DNA from: an uncultured Lachnoclostridium sp.
GTDB taxonomy: Bacteria > Bacillota > Clostridia > Lachnospirales > Lachnospiraceae
Direction of reading: 5' to 3'
Assembly: GCA_905212635.1 (NCBI GenBank)
Contig: CAJMFH010000058.1
Coordinates: 1-6,800 of the forward strand
Length of the DNA: 6,800 nucleotides
In this document: one piece after another, positions 6,061 to 6,800 of the stretch
How the letters are laid out: each line of letters begins with the position of its first letter
Position numbering within the stretch: position 1 is the first letter of the stretch
Position numbers and translations under genes: made by a program
The notes under the pieces: model-generated
What the model saw: only the letters and a program-made list of their open reading frames with translations
Told to the model about the DNA's origin: nothing
Databases searched by the model: none

Positions 6061-6800
6061 ATGAGAAGGATATTATGTTTTGGTGATTCAAATACATATG
6101 GCTATTCTCCGGATGGACAGAGATATGCAGAGGATAGTATATGGCCGGGAATCATGGGGAATTTATTGGGAGATCGTTTCGAAGTCATTGCGGATGGAAA
6201 GAATGGAAGAACGATCGCTTTTGATGATCCGTATATGGAAGGCTGTAATGGTATGCGTGACATTGAGGCGAGTTTGGAAGCCAATGCACCATTGGATCTT
6301 GTTGTATTGATGCTTGGTACCAACGATCTGAAAAAGTATTTTGATGCAACACCGGCACAGATTGCAGAAAATCTGAAAGCAATGTGTGAATTGATCCAGC
6401 AGAAAACAGAGGCAAAGATTTTGATTGCAAGTCCAATGCTTTTGGGAGACGAAATTGAATTTTCTCCAACATTAAGTTTGGAATTTGGACGTGCTCAGAT
6501 TGATTATTCTTTTGATTTTGCACCACAGTTTTCAAAAGTAGCAAAGGAAGTTGGTGCAGGATTTATTGATCTTGCTGTTGTGGCTATGTCGAGTGGAGCG
6601 GATTGTCTTCATCTTATGCCGGAAGAACATCAGCAGATTGGTGTGGCAATGAAAGATAAGGTGCTGGAAGCATTTGCAGAAGAACTTCGTGCCGAAGAGG
6701 AGGAAGAGCGCCGCAAAGCGGAAGAAGAGGCACGCCGTAAGGCAGAGGAAGAGGCACGCCGTAAAGCGGAGGAAGAGGCTCGTCAAAAAGCGGAAGAAGA
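6061..6800 (+). CDS. SGNH/GDSL arylesterase-like hydrolase with charged repeat tail (3' end outside window)
   Basis: This reading frame stays open to the window end (246 full codons). The ATG follows AGGAAGG (6046-6052) with an 8-nt gap. The first ~208 residues form an SGNH hydrolase: block I FGDSNTYG with catalytic S10, block II NGRT with G49, block III GTND (86-89), and block V DCLH with D181 and H184 completing the triad. The overall pattern (RILCFGDS start, LVVLMLGTNDLKKYF, DxLH ending in QQIG) resembles the arylesterase/acyltransferase group of Mycobacterium smegmatis MsAcT, which hydrolyses small acyl esters. The substrate here is unknown. From about residue 210 the protein turns into Glu/Arg/Lys/Ala repeats (RRKAEEEA), predicted to be a long charged helix, which continues beyond the window. 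There is no signal peptide or membrane segment in the visible part, so a cytoplasmic location is likely. Total length and any further domain are unknown. Confidence 0.88.
   Translation, partial: MRRILCFGDSNTYGYSPDGQRYAEDSIWPGIMGNLLGDRFEVIADGKNGRTIAFDDPYMEGCNGMRDIEASLEANAPLDLVVLMLGTNDLKKYFDATPAQIAENLKAMCELIQQKTEAKILIASPMLLGDEIEFSPTLSLEFGRAQIDYSFDFAPQFSKVAKEVGAGFIDLAVVAMSSGADCLHLMPEEHQQIGVAMKDKVLEAFAEELRAEEEEERRKAEEEARRKAEEEARRKAEEEARQKAEE
6709..6800 (+). repeat. 24-bp in-frame tandem repeat encoding RRKAEEEA octapeptides
   Basis: Three complete 24-bp units (6709-6732, 6733-6756, 6757-6780) and a fourth, cut by the window end (6781-6800), encode RRKAEEEA three times and then RQKAEEE. Units differ mostly at third codon positions (CGC/CGT, AAA/AAG, GCG/GCA, GAA/GAG), with one CGT-to-CAA change giving R to Q. 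The array lies in the hydrolase gene and starts at residue 217. The alternating basic and acidic blocks fit an ER/K-type single alpha helix or a coiled coil. Confidence 0.9.

Noticed and set aside
5895..6310. Two short + strand frames spanning the end of yfbR and the start of the hydrolase gene (5895-6086 and 6080-6310)
   Set aside because: They are out-of-frame shadows of the nucleotidase and the SGNH hydrolase, whose frames carry clear catalytic motifs and ribosome binding sites.
6709..6800. Tandem repeats considered as a CRISPR-like array
   Set aside because: The units are contiguous with no unique spacers, keep one open reading frame and vary mainly at third codon positions.

Overview
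The window looks like a chromosomal segment of a Gram-positive Clostridia-type bacterium (Bacillota), plausibly Lachnospiraceae. This rests on moderately AT-rich DNA with strong GGAGG-type ribosome binding sites, the uvrB-uvrA gene order, a Bacillus/Clostridium-type LexA (DinR) box, and an upstream regulator fragment with a zinc-ribbon tail. The family assignment is inference. All supported genes are on the + strand.

Left edge (1-391): the C-terminal part of an XRE-type regulator with a zinc-ribbon domain. Its DNA-binding helix-turn-helix is missing from the window, and an in-frame stop lies just upstream, so it is probably broken. Positions 1-40 hold nothing I can assign.

Control region (392-541): a compact regulatory stretch. 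It contains a near-consensus SOS box (406-419), a promoter with 17-nt spacing and an extended -10 (428-456), and an AT-rich terminator hairpin (437-482) whose loop contains that -10. The hairpin can stop transcription arriving from the left. Transcripts started at the embedded promoter lack its left arm and read into uvrB.

DNA repair operon (542-5962): uvrB and uvrA encode the damage-recognition and loading proteins of nucleotide excision repair and are 1 nt apart. uvrA overlaps by 4 nt a YfbR-type HD-domain 5'-deoxynucleotidase gene. The three genes probably form one SOS-inducible transcript. The nucleotidase would add dNMP clean-up to a repair unit, though that functional link is inference. 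A hairpin resembling an intrinsic terminator follows at 5961-5995.

Right edge (6061-6800, open): a separate gene with its own putative promoter and a good ribosome binding site. It encodes an SGNH/GDSL hydrolase of the arylesterase type, joined to a highly charged tail of Arg/Lys-Ala-Glu octapeptide repeats that runs off the window. This fusion is the most unusual feature here. The rest is well-conserved housekeeping sequence, and I see no convincing undescribed multi-gene system.
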